A DNA stretch of 16,125 nucleotides from Eimeria necatrix (lineage: Eukaryota; Apicomplexa; Conoidasida; Eucoccidiorida; Eimeriidae): positions 1-16,125 of the forward strand of contig NW_013654679.1 of NCBI RefSeq assembly GCF_000499385.1, in the 5' to 3' direction. How positions within the stretch are numbered: the stretch's first letter is position 1; every line of letters starts with the position of its first letter. The notes below the pieces were generated by a model. That model saw only the letters and a program-made list of their open reading frames with translations, searched no databases and was not told where the DNA came from. The translations under genes were made by a program, and so were the position numbers. Shown here in pieces: positions 1 to 9,700 of the stretch.

Positions 1-1097
1 CCGGGGGCCCCGGCGCCCAGGGGGGCCCCCCCGGGGGCCCCCGCGCAGAGGCGCTGGGGGCCCCCGGGGGGCCCCTGGCGAGCTGGGCCGCCGAAGGCGC
101 CGGAGACAGCCTCTGCAGCGAAGAGTCCGGGACGGAAGGCTCGGGGGAGGGGGAGGGCCTTTCTGCTGCAGCAGAAGTGCTGCTGCGGCTGCGGGAAGTG
201 AAGGCGGGGCTGCTGCTGGCGCTGCAGCAGCGGCGGCTGGGCTGGCAGGTGCTGCTGCTGGCGCTGGACACGGCAGTGGAGGACTCGGTGGTGTCGGTGC
301 TGCTGCCGCTGCTGTGTCTGTACACCCCGAGCCTCTTTGCTGCTGACCCCACACAAGCTTTAGCAGCAAATGCTTGGGCAGTTTCTTTCATTGCTGCTGG
401 CAAGGCCGGGGGCTGCTTGGGGGGGGCCCTCATGGGGCGGCTGTGGAGGCCCCCCGAGACGGCCAGCCGCAGCAGCAGCTACCGCTTTCTCTTTTTGTGT
501 CTCTTCCTGGGAGCTGCTGCGCTGCTGCTGATCCCGGGGGCCCTTTTGCTGCGCGAGCTGGGGGCCCCCAGGGGCCCCTGCGTGGCCCTCGTCTTTGCTG
601 CTGCCTTCGTCTTCTACGGCTGCAGCGCAGCACCCAAGGCCGGCTTTGCTGCGCTGCTGCAGGGCCTCGTGGCTTCGCAGCAGCTCGCCTGCAACGTCTT
701 CGGCTTTGTGGGCATGTTCGTCACTCTAGTCGATGCTGTTGTTATCATTTTCATCAACTCTTTGTTTGCCTGGCTGCTCCCCAGGGGCCCCCTCCTCGCA
801 ACAGCAGCAGTTGCCTTCATATTCCTTCTCCACGGCCTTCTCGAGGCCCTCTTGGGGCCCCTGCTGGTCCTCGCCCCGGACGAGGAGGAGCCGGGGGGCC
901 CCCTGGGGCCCCTGGGGGGCCCCCTCGGGGGCCCCCTGGGGGGCCCCCTGGGGGGGCCCCCACCCACACTCGTAGAACGCACCCACAACAACCCCACACG
1001 CGCAGCAAGGGAAACAGACGGGCTCACTCCGCACCAGAGGGAGGCGCTGCTGCACAGAGAGGTCTCCCTGCCCTCCACTGCCTGCCCCAGCAACTAG
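1..1097 (+). CDS. Multipass membrane transporter-like protein, 3' part (5' end outside window)
   Basis: The frame is open from base 3 at the window edge to the TAG at 1095-1097, so the first start-like codon inside the window (GTG at 177) is not the real start. After a Gly/Pro-rich, acidic stretch (3-165) come about six hydrophobic segments, near bases 240-312, 360-432, 480-548, 570-630, 680-775 and 790-865. This would fit the C-terminal six-helix half of a major-facilitator type carrier, and the short loop GGALMGRLW resembles the Gly-rich loops of that superfamily; no substrate can be named. After the last helix come DEEE, then a GGPLGGPL-type repeat, then a hydrophilic 45-residue tail. An intron within this exon cannot be excluded. 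The family assignment is inference; the membrane character is seen directly. Confidence 0.6.
   Translation, partial: GGPGAQGGPPGGPRAEALGAPGGPLASWAAEGAGDSLCSEESGTEGSGEGEGLSAAAEVLLRLREVKAGLLLALQQRRLGWQVLLLALDTAVEDSVVSVLLPLLCLYTPSLFAADPTQALAANAWAVSFIAAGKAGGCLGGALMGRLWRPPETASRSSSYRFLFLCLFLGAAALLLIPGALLLRELGAPRGPCVALVFAAAFVFYGCSAAPKAGFAALLQGLVASQQLACNVFGFVGMFVTLVDAVVIIFINSLFAWLLPRGPLLATAAVAFIFLLHGLLEALLGPLLVLAPDEEEPGGPLGPLGGPLGGPLGGPLGGPPPTLVERTHNNPTRAARETDGLTPHQREALLHREVSLPSTACPSN
885..962 (+). repeat. GGGGCCCC-type G/C block coding Gly-Pro-Leu repeats
   Basis: Alternating runs of G and C built on the self-complementary core GGGGCCCC, with CT or CTG spacers, encode the repeat GGPLGGPL in the tail of the transporter-like protein. 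The same core recurs at 1-75, 537-580, 2497-2660, 3568-3595, 4070-4130 and 4400-4450, and in an intron at 6293-6425, so it behaves as a DNA-level motif and not only a protein repeat. Confidence 0.7.
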
Positions 1098-1108
1098 CAG
1101 CAGCAGCA

Positions 1109-1143
<35 letters not shown>
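1096..1143. repeat. CAG/CTG palindrome overlapping the stop codon
   Basis: Five AGC triplets (1096-1110) run directly into eleven TGC triplets (1111-1143), so the centre is a perfect self-complementary sequence with arms of about 14 bases. The TAG stop of the upstream gene (1095-1097) lies at its left edge. Further CTG-rich sequence follows to about 1170. Confidence 0.85.
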
Positions 1144-1280
1144 GGCTGCGGAGCTGCTGCGCTGCTGCTGGGCGGCGGCGGCCCGGAGAGAGGGGAACAC
1201 CCGAAGGGTCGTCACTCATCTCCTGTGGGACTTTAAAGTGGCTGATCATTGACGGGGAAGAAAGCAAAGGTGTAGCTTCC

Positions 1281-1590
1281 AGGGTTTAGGGTTTAGGGTT
1301 TAGGGTTTAGTCTTCAAGGTTTAGGGTTTGTCTTTGCTGCTGTACTGTTGGGCCGAATCTACGCAGAGGACTCTGTCGCAGCTGCTGCGGCGCTCCTCCG
1401 GCGGCCGTCAAGCCTTTAGAGCTGAAACGCTTTGAATCCTAGGTTTTAGGGTTTAGGGTTTAGGGTTTAGGGTTTAGTCTGGACGGTGTGGGGTCTGCTC
1501 TAGATGTTTCGGCTAGACGCTGCAGGGCGGGAATGCGGGGAGGGGCGTGGAGCCGGGAGACTAGGGTTTAGGGTTTGGGGTTTAGGGTTT
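1281..1590 (+). repeat. Intergenic telomere-like heptamer tracts (TTTAGGG)
   Basis: Three tracts of the TTTAGGG heptamer on the plus strand occur at 1281-1310, 1444-1477 and 1562-1590, with a shorter copy at 1318-1329. They are separated by ordinary sequence. Some spacer stretches have splice-like ends (for example CGCAG at about 1366), so part of this interval may be intron of an unrecognised transcript. They are interstitial, not a chromosome end, because coding sequence lies on both sides. Confidence 0.85.
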
Positions 1591-1631
1591 TCTTGTGCAT
1601 GGCGGGCTAGAGTTGCTGCTCCTCGCTACAG

Positions 1632-1810
1632 CTGCAGCTTTTGCTGCATCTCTAGCCCTCCCCAGTGATGCTGATTCTGCTGTTGCCGTTACCTCTCCAC
1701 TGTGTGCTGCTGCAGCTAGCACTGCAGCCGTTGTTGCTCCAACTTGTGCTGCTGCAGCTCCAGCGTGCGCTGTTGTAGCTGTAGCAGCTACTGCTGCAGC
1801 TGGAACAGCT
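1632..1810 (+). other. Orphan Ala-rich exon candidate
   Basis: An open stretch follows a pyrimidine-rich acceptor (CTCGCTACAG, ending at 1631) and ends at a strong donor, GCT|GTGAGTCA, at 1811. In the open frame it reads as an Ala/Val/Thr-rich segment with regularly spaced Cys (SPLCAAAAST, PTCAAAAPAC), built from GCT/GCA repeats. Heptamers flank it on the left, as they flank the msh5 exons downstream. It could be a 5' exon of the msh5-like gene, a 3' exon of the gene upstream, or chance openness of a trinucleotide repeat. I do not recognise a product. Confidence 0.25.
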
Positions 1811-1837
1811 GTGAGTCACCTGTGCTGCCCCATATAG

Positions 1838-2432
1838 TGTAGCTCACTAGTTTCGCGATTTTATTTAATAGTTTTGCGTCCTTCATCACTATTGTACTTT
1901 AAAATGTCAAGTTGATCGGTAAATTCAATGAAATGAGGGGCGTCGTTGTGGAGGATGCGCAGCAGCACTGCGCGGACCAGTGGACCACTGAGCCAGCCCC
2001 GTCACCCTGGTCACCTGCAGTATTTTGTTTCCTTTTTGCTGTTCCTTTGTCTTCTGAGCAAAATATATTTGTTGTTTTGTCATATTGTGATATATATTTG
2101 TACTTTCTGGAGGTTTTTTTATCCCCTTTCCACTGACAAGCACCACCGTCTGCCGCCGACGGTGCTGAGGGCCAGCTACTACACCCGTGCCCGCCGCTTC
2201 AACTTCGGCGTTTCTCTTCGCTATTTTTCAGTTTTTCCATTCTAGAATTTGACCCTCCGATTTCTTTTGCTTTTAAAACTCCTCCTCGCCTGCACCTGCA
2301 TGCGATACAGCAAAGGCAGAGCCGCTGACAGGCGCCCCGCGGCCAACTGCGGGCCCCAGTGGGGACCAGGTGATCTCACCGAAGCCCCAAAAGCCCTTTT
2401 GCCTTCTCCGTGTCTCTAGAAACAAGTGAAAC
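1838..2432. other. Spacer with A/T-rich core, likely 5' flank of the msh5-like gene
   Basis: No convincing gene is seen here. The part from about 1850 to 2290 is clearly richer in A/T than the rest of the left half (for example around 2050-2110), and lacks heptamers and CAG runs. It lies directly upstream of the predicted start codon at 2433, so promoter and 5' leader are the simplest guess. No defined promoter element was recognised. Confidence 0.4.
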
Positions 2433-2783
2433 ATGTCGAGTTCTCCAGAAATTCCCCTTCAAGTGGGGTCACTGGAGGCGCCAAGCGGGGGCGGGGGCCC
2501 CTGCAGAAGTTCCCCCGGGGAACCCCCATCGCCTTTTCTCTTCGACACTGCCCAGTGGCCAGCCCAGTGGTCTCTAGCAAAAGGTAAAAGACAGCGCCGG
2601 CTGGGCCAGAGAGAAGAACAGGGGCCCCTCTGGGGCCCCCCTGGGCGTTTTGCAGAGGGGCCCCCAGACGAGGCACAGGAGATAGTAGAGCCAATGACGA
2701 ACGACACGAAAGCAAAACCTGGGCTAGGAGGGAAAGCATGCCTTAGGGCTGCAGTAGACAATGAGACAGAGAAGAGGTTCAGC

Positions 2784-2833
<50 letters not shown>

Positions 2834-3085
2834 GATACTGCTGAGTACCGCGGCGGCGTTTCACCCAGGGCAGCAACACCACAGAGGCACTCAACTTCAA
2901 TTCACGAGCCTCAGCAGAAGCAGCCGCAGTAGCACCAACAGCAGCAACAACAGCAGCAGACGCAGAAGGAGTTACGCCAGCGGTGACAGCGGCATATGCG
3001 AGAGCAGCAGCAACTGCAATAGCAGCAGCAGCAGCTGCAGCAGCAGCAGCAGCAGCAACTGCAGCAGCAGCAGCAGCAGCAACTG

Positions 3086-3117
<32 letters not shown>

Positions 3118-3724
3118 TCAGCGTCAGCAGCTCCAACAGCAGCAGGGCGGCAGGAGGCAACAGGAGCATCAGCCTCAGCAGCAGCTGCGGCTCACAGGCT
3201 AGTCCCTGCAGCAAAAGGAACTACAGCAGCAGCAGCAACAGCTGCAAAACATCTTACCCATTACACCAGAAGAAAAAGCCGCAGCTGCAGCAGCTGGTGC
3301 TAGTGCAGCACATGCAGCAGAAGTCTTTGTACCTGATGCAGAAAAAGGATGCCACACTACAACAACAGCAGCACCAACAGCACCAGCAGCAGCAGCAGCA
3401 GGAGAGAAATAAGAATCAGCTACAGCGACCAAGGCAACAGCAGCAACCAGAGCTGCAGCAGCAGCTACAGCAGCAGCCGCTGCAGCAAACCAGCGGCAGC
3501 AACCAAGATGGGAAAGGACCTGAAGCCCTCAGTCCTCACTCTGCCGCTGTGGGGCCTCTCCCTAATAGGGGGCCCCAAGAGGGCCCCCCCCCTTTGAGTT
3601 CCAGTCAGAGCTCTGCTGCTGCCTTCTCAGCTATTTCTCACTTGAGCAGGTGCAGCATTATTCCTAGCACAAGCAGTGTCAGCAGCAGCAGCAGCAACAA
3701 CAACAACAGCAGCAACAGCAGCAG

Positions 3725-3759
<35 letters not shown>

Positions 3760-6700
3760 GCACGGAAGTGCCGAAAGTGGCCTCATACTCCCTGCGCATC
3801 CCAACACATGAGTGTAGGGGAGGGGGTCCTGGGGGCCCCCGCCGGGTCGCAACTGCCATTGAGAATGAGGGGCCCCCTAGCTCTGTGCAAAAGCCCGCGG
3901 TGCAGCAGCAGCAGCAACAGCAGCAGCAGCAACAACAGCAGCAGCAAGCGAAGCGGCACCGAGTGCTGCAGCAGTTGCACCAGCCTCAGAAGGATCAGCA
4001 ACACCAGCAGCAGCATCCACACAGTTTTGCCTTGGCAACTTCATTGCGAGAGGCCTCACCGCGCCAGGAGGGCCCTTGGGGCCCCTTTGGGGGCCCCCCG
4101 GGGGGCCCCCAAGGGCGCCCCCTGGAGGCCTCGCCAGAGGGTTCAGCGCCACCTGCAGATGCAGCAGAAGAGAAAGGCTCTACGGAAAAAGACAAAGAGG
4201 GTTGGAGGCCTGACCCTGCAGAGAAGTCTCCTCCCTTGAAGGCCTTTGGCACCTTTGTTGCTGCAGTGAGAGGCCCCCAAGCAGCAGCTGAGGGGCCTCC
4301 AGCTGCTGCGAGTTCCCAGAGGACCCCCCAAATGGCCCCGCCGTTATCAAATGGGTGGGAGCGCTTACTGGAGCAAGAGGGCCAGAGGGAACCCCCAATT
4401 GAGGGGCCCCCCGAGGGGCCTCCCGAGGGGGCCCCCGAGGGGCCCCCTCCAGTTGCCATTGTGCGCTGTGCCGTTTGCTGCAGGGGCCCCACATTTGCTG
4501 CTGCTGCAGTCTGCTCGGGGGCCCCCGGGTCCTTACAGGTCTATCAGAGGCCCCTGGCCTCCCCTGGAGCAATGCCCGTAGCTTTTGTTGAAGCATTTCT
4601 AACCCTCAAGGTGTTGTCGGGCTCTGCCAAAACCCTTAACCCTAAGTTCAAAACGCTTAGCCCTAAACCCCAATTAACAGTCTTCTGTTGCTCTACTTAG
4701 CAGCCGCAGAAAATTGCAAGGCGGGAACTTGCTGTGGAAAAGATCTAAGATCATTTTTAACTCCAAGGGTTTAGCGCGGAGAGATGAGGGCTAGGGTTTA
4801 GGGTTTAGGGTTTAGGGTTTAGGGGCTGTGTACGCGCAGCGCCAGATGAATGCCAGCCTCTTTTCAGAGGGTTTTGCGGGGGTCACTTGGACTCTTGTCT
4901 TACCGACAAAAGTCCCTTATGCGGAGAGAAAGTAACTTCGCCCCAAACCCTAAGTCCTGGTTCTAAACCCTAAGACCAAAGCCCTAAACCCTAAAACCTA
5001 AACCCTCAGCCCTATAACTGCAGCTGGGACCCCTTGGTGCTGCTCTTAGTTGCGCATCTTAAATCCCCTAAGACCCTTTTAGCTGCTTCTGCAGCACTTT
5101 CTGCAGACTGCTGCTGGAGGCCCTAGCAGCCGAGGATCAGGGGCCCCTGGGGGCCCCTCAAGACGGGGGCTCTCCAGGGGCTGTTTCTTTGAGGTACTTG
5201 CCCAAGAGGGAGTTCACTTCTTCTAGAGGTCAGACACGGCGGGACTGTAGTGTGTAGGTCCTAGGGTTTACGGTTTAGAGCATACGGTTTAGGGTTTAGG
5301 GTTAAGGGTTTACGGTTTAGGGTTTAAGGTTTAGGGATTGAGGCTCAAGACTTCGCGTTTAGTTCTTGAAGCTCAGGAATGGATCAGGTCTGCGTAGACA
5401 CGCCAGAATACCAGGGTTCAACGGCTGCAGTTTAGGTTTATGTTTAGGGTGTAGGGTTTGTGGATTGGGTTTAGGCTAGGGTTTGGGGTTTATGGGACCA
5501 GAGATTAGGGTTTGTCTACTCAGGGGCGCACTGGCTGCAAAGCACTATTCCTGGCCTTCGATTCAGCAACAACGGAGATAGCAGCCACTCTGTGAGAACT
5601 CTGCTGAGCCCTAAACCCTAAACCCTAAACCCTAAACCCTGGCTCGGCCTGGTGCTGACTGCAATTTTTTATTAGCATTTGTCTCTGCAGATAGAGGGCC
5701 TCTCTCAGGAAGCCTTAAGGTGGGCGAGTTCTGACGTTAGAGTTTATTGTCTAGCTCCGAGGATCTAGAGCTCAGGAACTAGGGTTTACGGCCCAGCAGC
5801 TAGGGTTTAGTGCCCGCAGCTAGGATTGAGCGTATAGAAATTAGGGTTTAGCGCCCTGCAGCTAAGGTTTGGCAGCCGCCCACATGCCTTCGCAAAGGGT
5901 GTTTGGCGGCAGCATGCTGTGTCTGCTGTTTGCAGCGCCGCTGGAGCCTTGCTGCTTCATCTCAATGTAACTCGTAAACCCTAAACCCTAAACCCTAAAC
6001 CCTTGGCCCTAAACCCCGGAGCGCGGACTCATCTCTGTGCCTCTCGAGCTGTTTGAGCAGAGAGACGCACCCGAAGTCCGAGAAGGCATTTACGAGGTTT
6101 CGGAGGCCCTGCTGGGGGCAGTACGTAAGGGTTTAGGGTTTGGGGCTGAGGGTTTAGGGTTTAGCGACTGCAACATTCCCCCCAGAGAAGGAGACTCAGC
6201 GGTTGGGCTTCACGATCTGCTGCGCTGTACGCTGCAGCAGTTGAGCGTCGATGAAATTACTCTACGGGGGCTTGGAATCTGGGGGTAAGCACTGGGGCCC
6301 CTGAAGCTCTTTTAGAAGGCCATGAAGGGGCCCCTTGGCAAGGAGGCCCCAAGTGGGGCCCCCTGGCTTCCGGGGCCCCCCTCAGGTTTTCGGTGCCCCT
6401 AGGGCGGCCCCAGGGCCCCTTCGGGGCTTTGAAAACAGCAGCTAGATCTCTTATCCCTAAACCGTTGGCTTCAAGCCCTAGGCCCTAGGCTGAAAACCCT
6501 AGAGGCCTTGCGCTGCAGTGCTGCTTGCGGCTCTCTGAAGGTGCTGTGAGCTTATGAACCTAGGGTTTAGGGTTTAGTCGCTGCTGCTGCTTCGTAGGCC
6601 TCCCGCTGCTTCCCAGAAACATCAGCGCCCTGGCTCAGGTAGCTCTCTAAACCCTAAATTCTATGGGTTGCTGGTTGCGCGGAGCTGTGCCTGTGGCAGT

Positions 6701-9700
6701 GAAGGTTTAGCGCCGACGTATCCTGGACCGTGGGTTGAGCGTTTAGGGTTTAGGGTTTAGGGTTTGGAGTCCAGGGTCTAGTGTCTAGGGTTAAGAATTC
6801 AGGGTTTTAGTCAGGCCTTGGTTTGCTGCTGCCCGCCTTCAGACAAACCCGGGGCCCCGAAGTGGCTCGCAGACGAGTGGTGCTCTTTAACAAGTGAGGG
6901 GCCCTAATTCAGTTTAGGTTTTGTGGTTTAGGGTTTAGGCTTTTGCTCTTCGATCTAGGGTTTAGTGCATATGGATTAGGGTTTGGTTTTTGAGTGGGGT
7001 TGGTGTGATGCAGGAACGACGATGGGCCGCCGCACGCTCCTCTCTTGGATTCTCTCGGTCCTGCTGCTGCTGCTTTTGTTACTGCTGCCGCAGTTGCTGC
7101 TGCAGTTGCTGCTGCCCTTGCTGCTGTGCCTGCTGCTGTGGCCACTCGTTCCTTCAGCGTGTTTCTCGTGTGGACCGAGGTGCTAGGGCCTAGGGTTTGG
7201 GGTCAGGGCTTCTTGTTTTGTCAGTGCGGCTTTTCTCTCTTTCCTTCTCAGCCAACAACTGACCGGCGGATTCTGCAGGCAATGACTCAAGCACTAAACC
7301 CTGAGTCTTAAACCCTAGGCCGTAAATATCAAACCCTTATTATTGCACCAGCGGTTCCTCCTCCACCCGTTAAAGCCTAAACCCTAAACCCTCAACTTTA
7401 GGTGTTGCCGCTTCTACGCAGGCGCGGCAAATGGCTGTGACACTCTGTCTAGCCCACCTTCCTGCCCTCACTAGCGGTGCGCCATAGGAGATTTAGGGTT
7501 TAGGTTTGAGGGTTTAGGGTCTACACTGCACTGTTATTCTCGTTGATGCCTCTGACGAGATGATGCGCGTTTTAAAGGCCAGGAGTTCAGGCTTTGTTGC
7601 TGGGGTTTAAGCTCTCGCGTTTAGGGTTTAGGGTCTGCGGTCTAGGGTTTAGGGTTTACGCCTTATGCATCTCTACAGATAATTTTACCCGCGCTCTGAA
7701 AGCTGTGAAGGTAAATGAGACGCTGGCCCATACGCTAAGCCTTAGGTCACCAGCGCACCGCCGCCGCAGCTAACACTCGCGCAAACCGTAAACCCTAAAC
7801 CCTAAACCCTAAACGCTAAACCGTAAACCCTTTCTTTGATGTGAATTCCAGGAAACTTCGCGCGTCACTTACTTTATTAGACAAAGCGCCACGCTTGCCT
7901 GGACCCATGCCAAGCATATACTTAGTTTCTGTAAGACCTAAACCGTAAACCCTAAATCCTAAACCCTAAACCCTAAACGGTTAAGCACAGCATCCCGTTC
8001 TACATTTTATACGCCAAACTCCAACTTCGTAGCTCTTCACAAAAACAGCTCATTTCACCGGGAGTCTGCTACTGGGTGTTTAGGGTTTAGGGCTAAGGGT
8101 TTAGGTTTTAGGGCATGAGGTTTAAAGTTTTCGGCGTAGGTACTGCAACTGAAAACCTTTGTCTGTTTTTAAAGGAGTGCCCGAAACTTTGCGAGATCGC
8201 AGCAGTCAGTTGTATCCTCCAGTGTGAAGATGGTGTCAGCCAAGGTAAACTCTAAATCCCCAAGCCCTAAACCCTTAAGCATAAACCCTGCATCGAAAAT
8301 CTAGCCGTTATGCCCCCTGCCCGATATTAGCGAGAACGCGTCACATCAGCGCCAAAGCTGCAAACCCAAAGAGCCATCAAACCCCAGACCCTAAGCCGCA
8401 TGATGGACTGTCTTTTTGATGCACAAAGTCTAGGGTTTCAGTCTTCGCGCTTAAGGCCAAGCGTTTAGGGTTTAGGGTTTCAAGATTGCGCTGTGCGCGC
8501 AGTTCGACATGTGCTGGAGAGCCGCCTGGACCTCTCCAAATGCAATCAGTGTTCCGAGTCCGTGGCTTGCATTTCGGCCGAAGGTCTAGGGTTTAGGATT
8601 TAGGGTTTAGGGTTTACGCATTTATGCTTTTGGGTGTTAGGGCGTAGGGTTTTAAGCTGATGGGCTGGCGGATGGTGCATGTTTCGTGACAGGCTGACTC
8701 TCTTGCCCACAGCAGAAGAAGACGAACTAAAGGTATGCGGGGAGCTCAGCTTCAGAACCTAAGTCACAAAACCCTAAACCCTAAACCCTCGTCTCTTAAC
8801 CCTTAAGCGTGGCCTTTGGCTGCCAGATCCCCTACATGAAATACGATTCCACAGGACATATGCAGCGCTCAAGCGCTACGGTTTAACGTCTAGGGATCAG
8901 GATTAAGGGTTTGGGATATACGGCTTAGGGTTTAGGGTTTACGGGATGCCTGGCGGTTACAGGAGATGAGTGAATTTGTAGGGAGCACTGAGTTTCTCCA
9001 AGCGGCTCACCAACACTTCTTAGAGGCAAGACAAACCCCAAAACCAGAACACTAGCCCCAATGTCTCCTGCGTTGCACACAGGATTGGTGTATTCCGAGG
9101 GTTTGGGGTTTGGGGTTTAGGGTTTATAGCGTTTCTACGTCTGTTGGGATTGCAGGAGTTGGATACAAAAAAGGAAGATATGAATTACGCCATTCCTCCC
9201 GGTGCATCTTTCATTGCATCTTACTACGCAGGCAAGGCCCTTCAGGCTTAAGAGCTTAGGATTTAGGGTTTAGGCTCTGGGGTTTAGGGTTTCCGGCTCA
9301 AATTGTGTGTCCCGATTGCCGCGCCCCAGGCCTACTGCTGTACATCCACCGCAGCGTGCCTCAAGCAAACAACAAAGTGCCACCCTCGGACGCATTTCAT
9401 TTTGCCTTCTTTGATGACGGCTATGTGGGGTCTCTCGAAGCCTTAAATCTATTGTGTCCTAAACCCTAAACCCTAGACCCTAGACGTTGAGTCCGAGACC
9501 CTAAGTTCCAAAGCTTGAATTCACAGTGAAGCGCTGCCTTCCGCTGCGCTCCTCAGGCTGCCTTCCAGAATTCGCGAGACAAATTCTTCAATTGGAGTGG
9601 TACCTATAGGGTTTAGGGAGAAGGGTTCAGGAGTTTAGTGTTTAGAAGCCAAAGCTCAAATGTTACTAGGGTTTAGGGCTTGCTGCTGAGGGTCTCCGTT

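Larger units (their letters stand above)
2433..4610 (+). other. MSH5: msh5 exon 1: long low-complexity N-terminal region
   Basis: Exon 1 is open for 726 codons to a phase-0 donor CTCAAG|GTGTTG. It continues open to 4700 only by entering heptamer-like sequence, so the donor is preferred over the stop. Contents: an ordinary N-terminus (about 115 residues), 16 Gln (2784-2831), a Ser-rich region with three CSSSSSSN-like units (about 3040-3110), Gln/His-rich 3361-3400, Ser/Asn-rich 3676-3762, Gln-rich 3902-3946, then Gly/Pro-rich 4070-4450. The last 60 residues are normal sequence, and VAIVRCAVCCRG...FAAAAV (from about 4452) resembles the first strand region of MSH5 proteins (a hydrophobic strand, Gly, then A-A), which is why I join this exon to the MutS body. 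The alternative is that it is a separate gene and msh5 starts near the ATG at 4846. Confidence 0.6.
4846..6893 (+). other. MSH5: msh5 exons 2-10: connector and start of the core region
   Basis: Predicted exons: 4846-4931, 5095-5193, 5567-5591 (uncertain), 5691-5719, 5936-5966, 6049-6124, 6188-6284, 6617-6638 and 6811-6893. All phases agree. TLVLPTKVPYAER plus TFCRLLLEAL corresponds to the MSH5 segment where a Val-Val-Thr strand is followed by a Phe-Leu helix. EGLSQEALSAAGALLLHL matches the conserved helix with an Arg/Glu-Ala-x-Gly-Leu-Leu pattern. LQQLSVDEITLRGLGIW matches the start of the MutS core (lever) region, which in MSH5 has a Leu-x-Asn-Ile/Val-Asp motif. Exon 8 needs acceptor AG 6186-6187 paired with donor TAC|GTAAGG at 6125 to hold frame; the competing acceptor two bases upstream would shift it. 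Splicing between 5194 and 5690 is unresolved: an alternative is 5377-5387 plus 5524-5591, also in phase. Confidence 0.65.

Noticed and set aside
374..1252. Second long plus-strand frame overlapping the transporter-like gene
   Set aside because: It lacks membrane segments and reads as Arg/Gly/Pro/Cys shadow sequence of G/C and CTG repeats; the other frame has regular hydrophobic helices and is open from the window edge.
2972..3859. Antisense poly-Leu, Ala and Cys open frames opposite exon 1
   Set aside because: They are the complement of CAG tracts, which stay open in several frames on both strands; no non-repeat coding sequence is attached to them.
7550..7612. Possible exon (open, DDARFKGQEF) between exons 13 and 14
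   Set aside because: It has no good donor, and exon 7476 joins 7679 directly in phase with good acceptor and donor signals.
4943..8000. CRISPR-like array
   Set aside because: The repeat is a 7-base telomere-like unit without unique spacers of constant length, in a spliced eukaryotic gene.
1281..9480. True telomere or recent chromosome end
   Set aside because: Tracts are short, degenerate, in both orientations and embedded within a gene, so they are interstitial.
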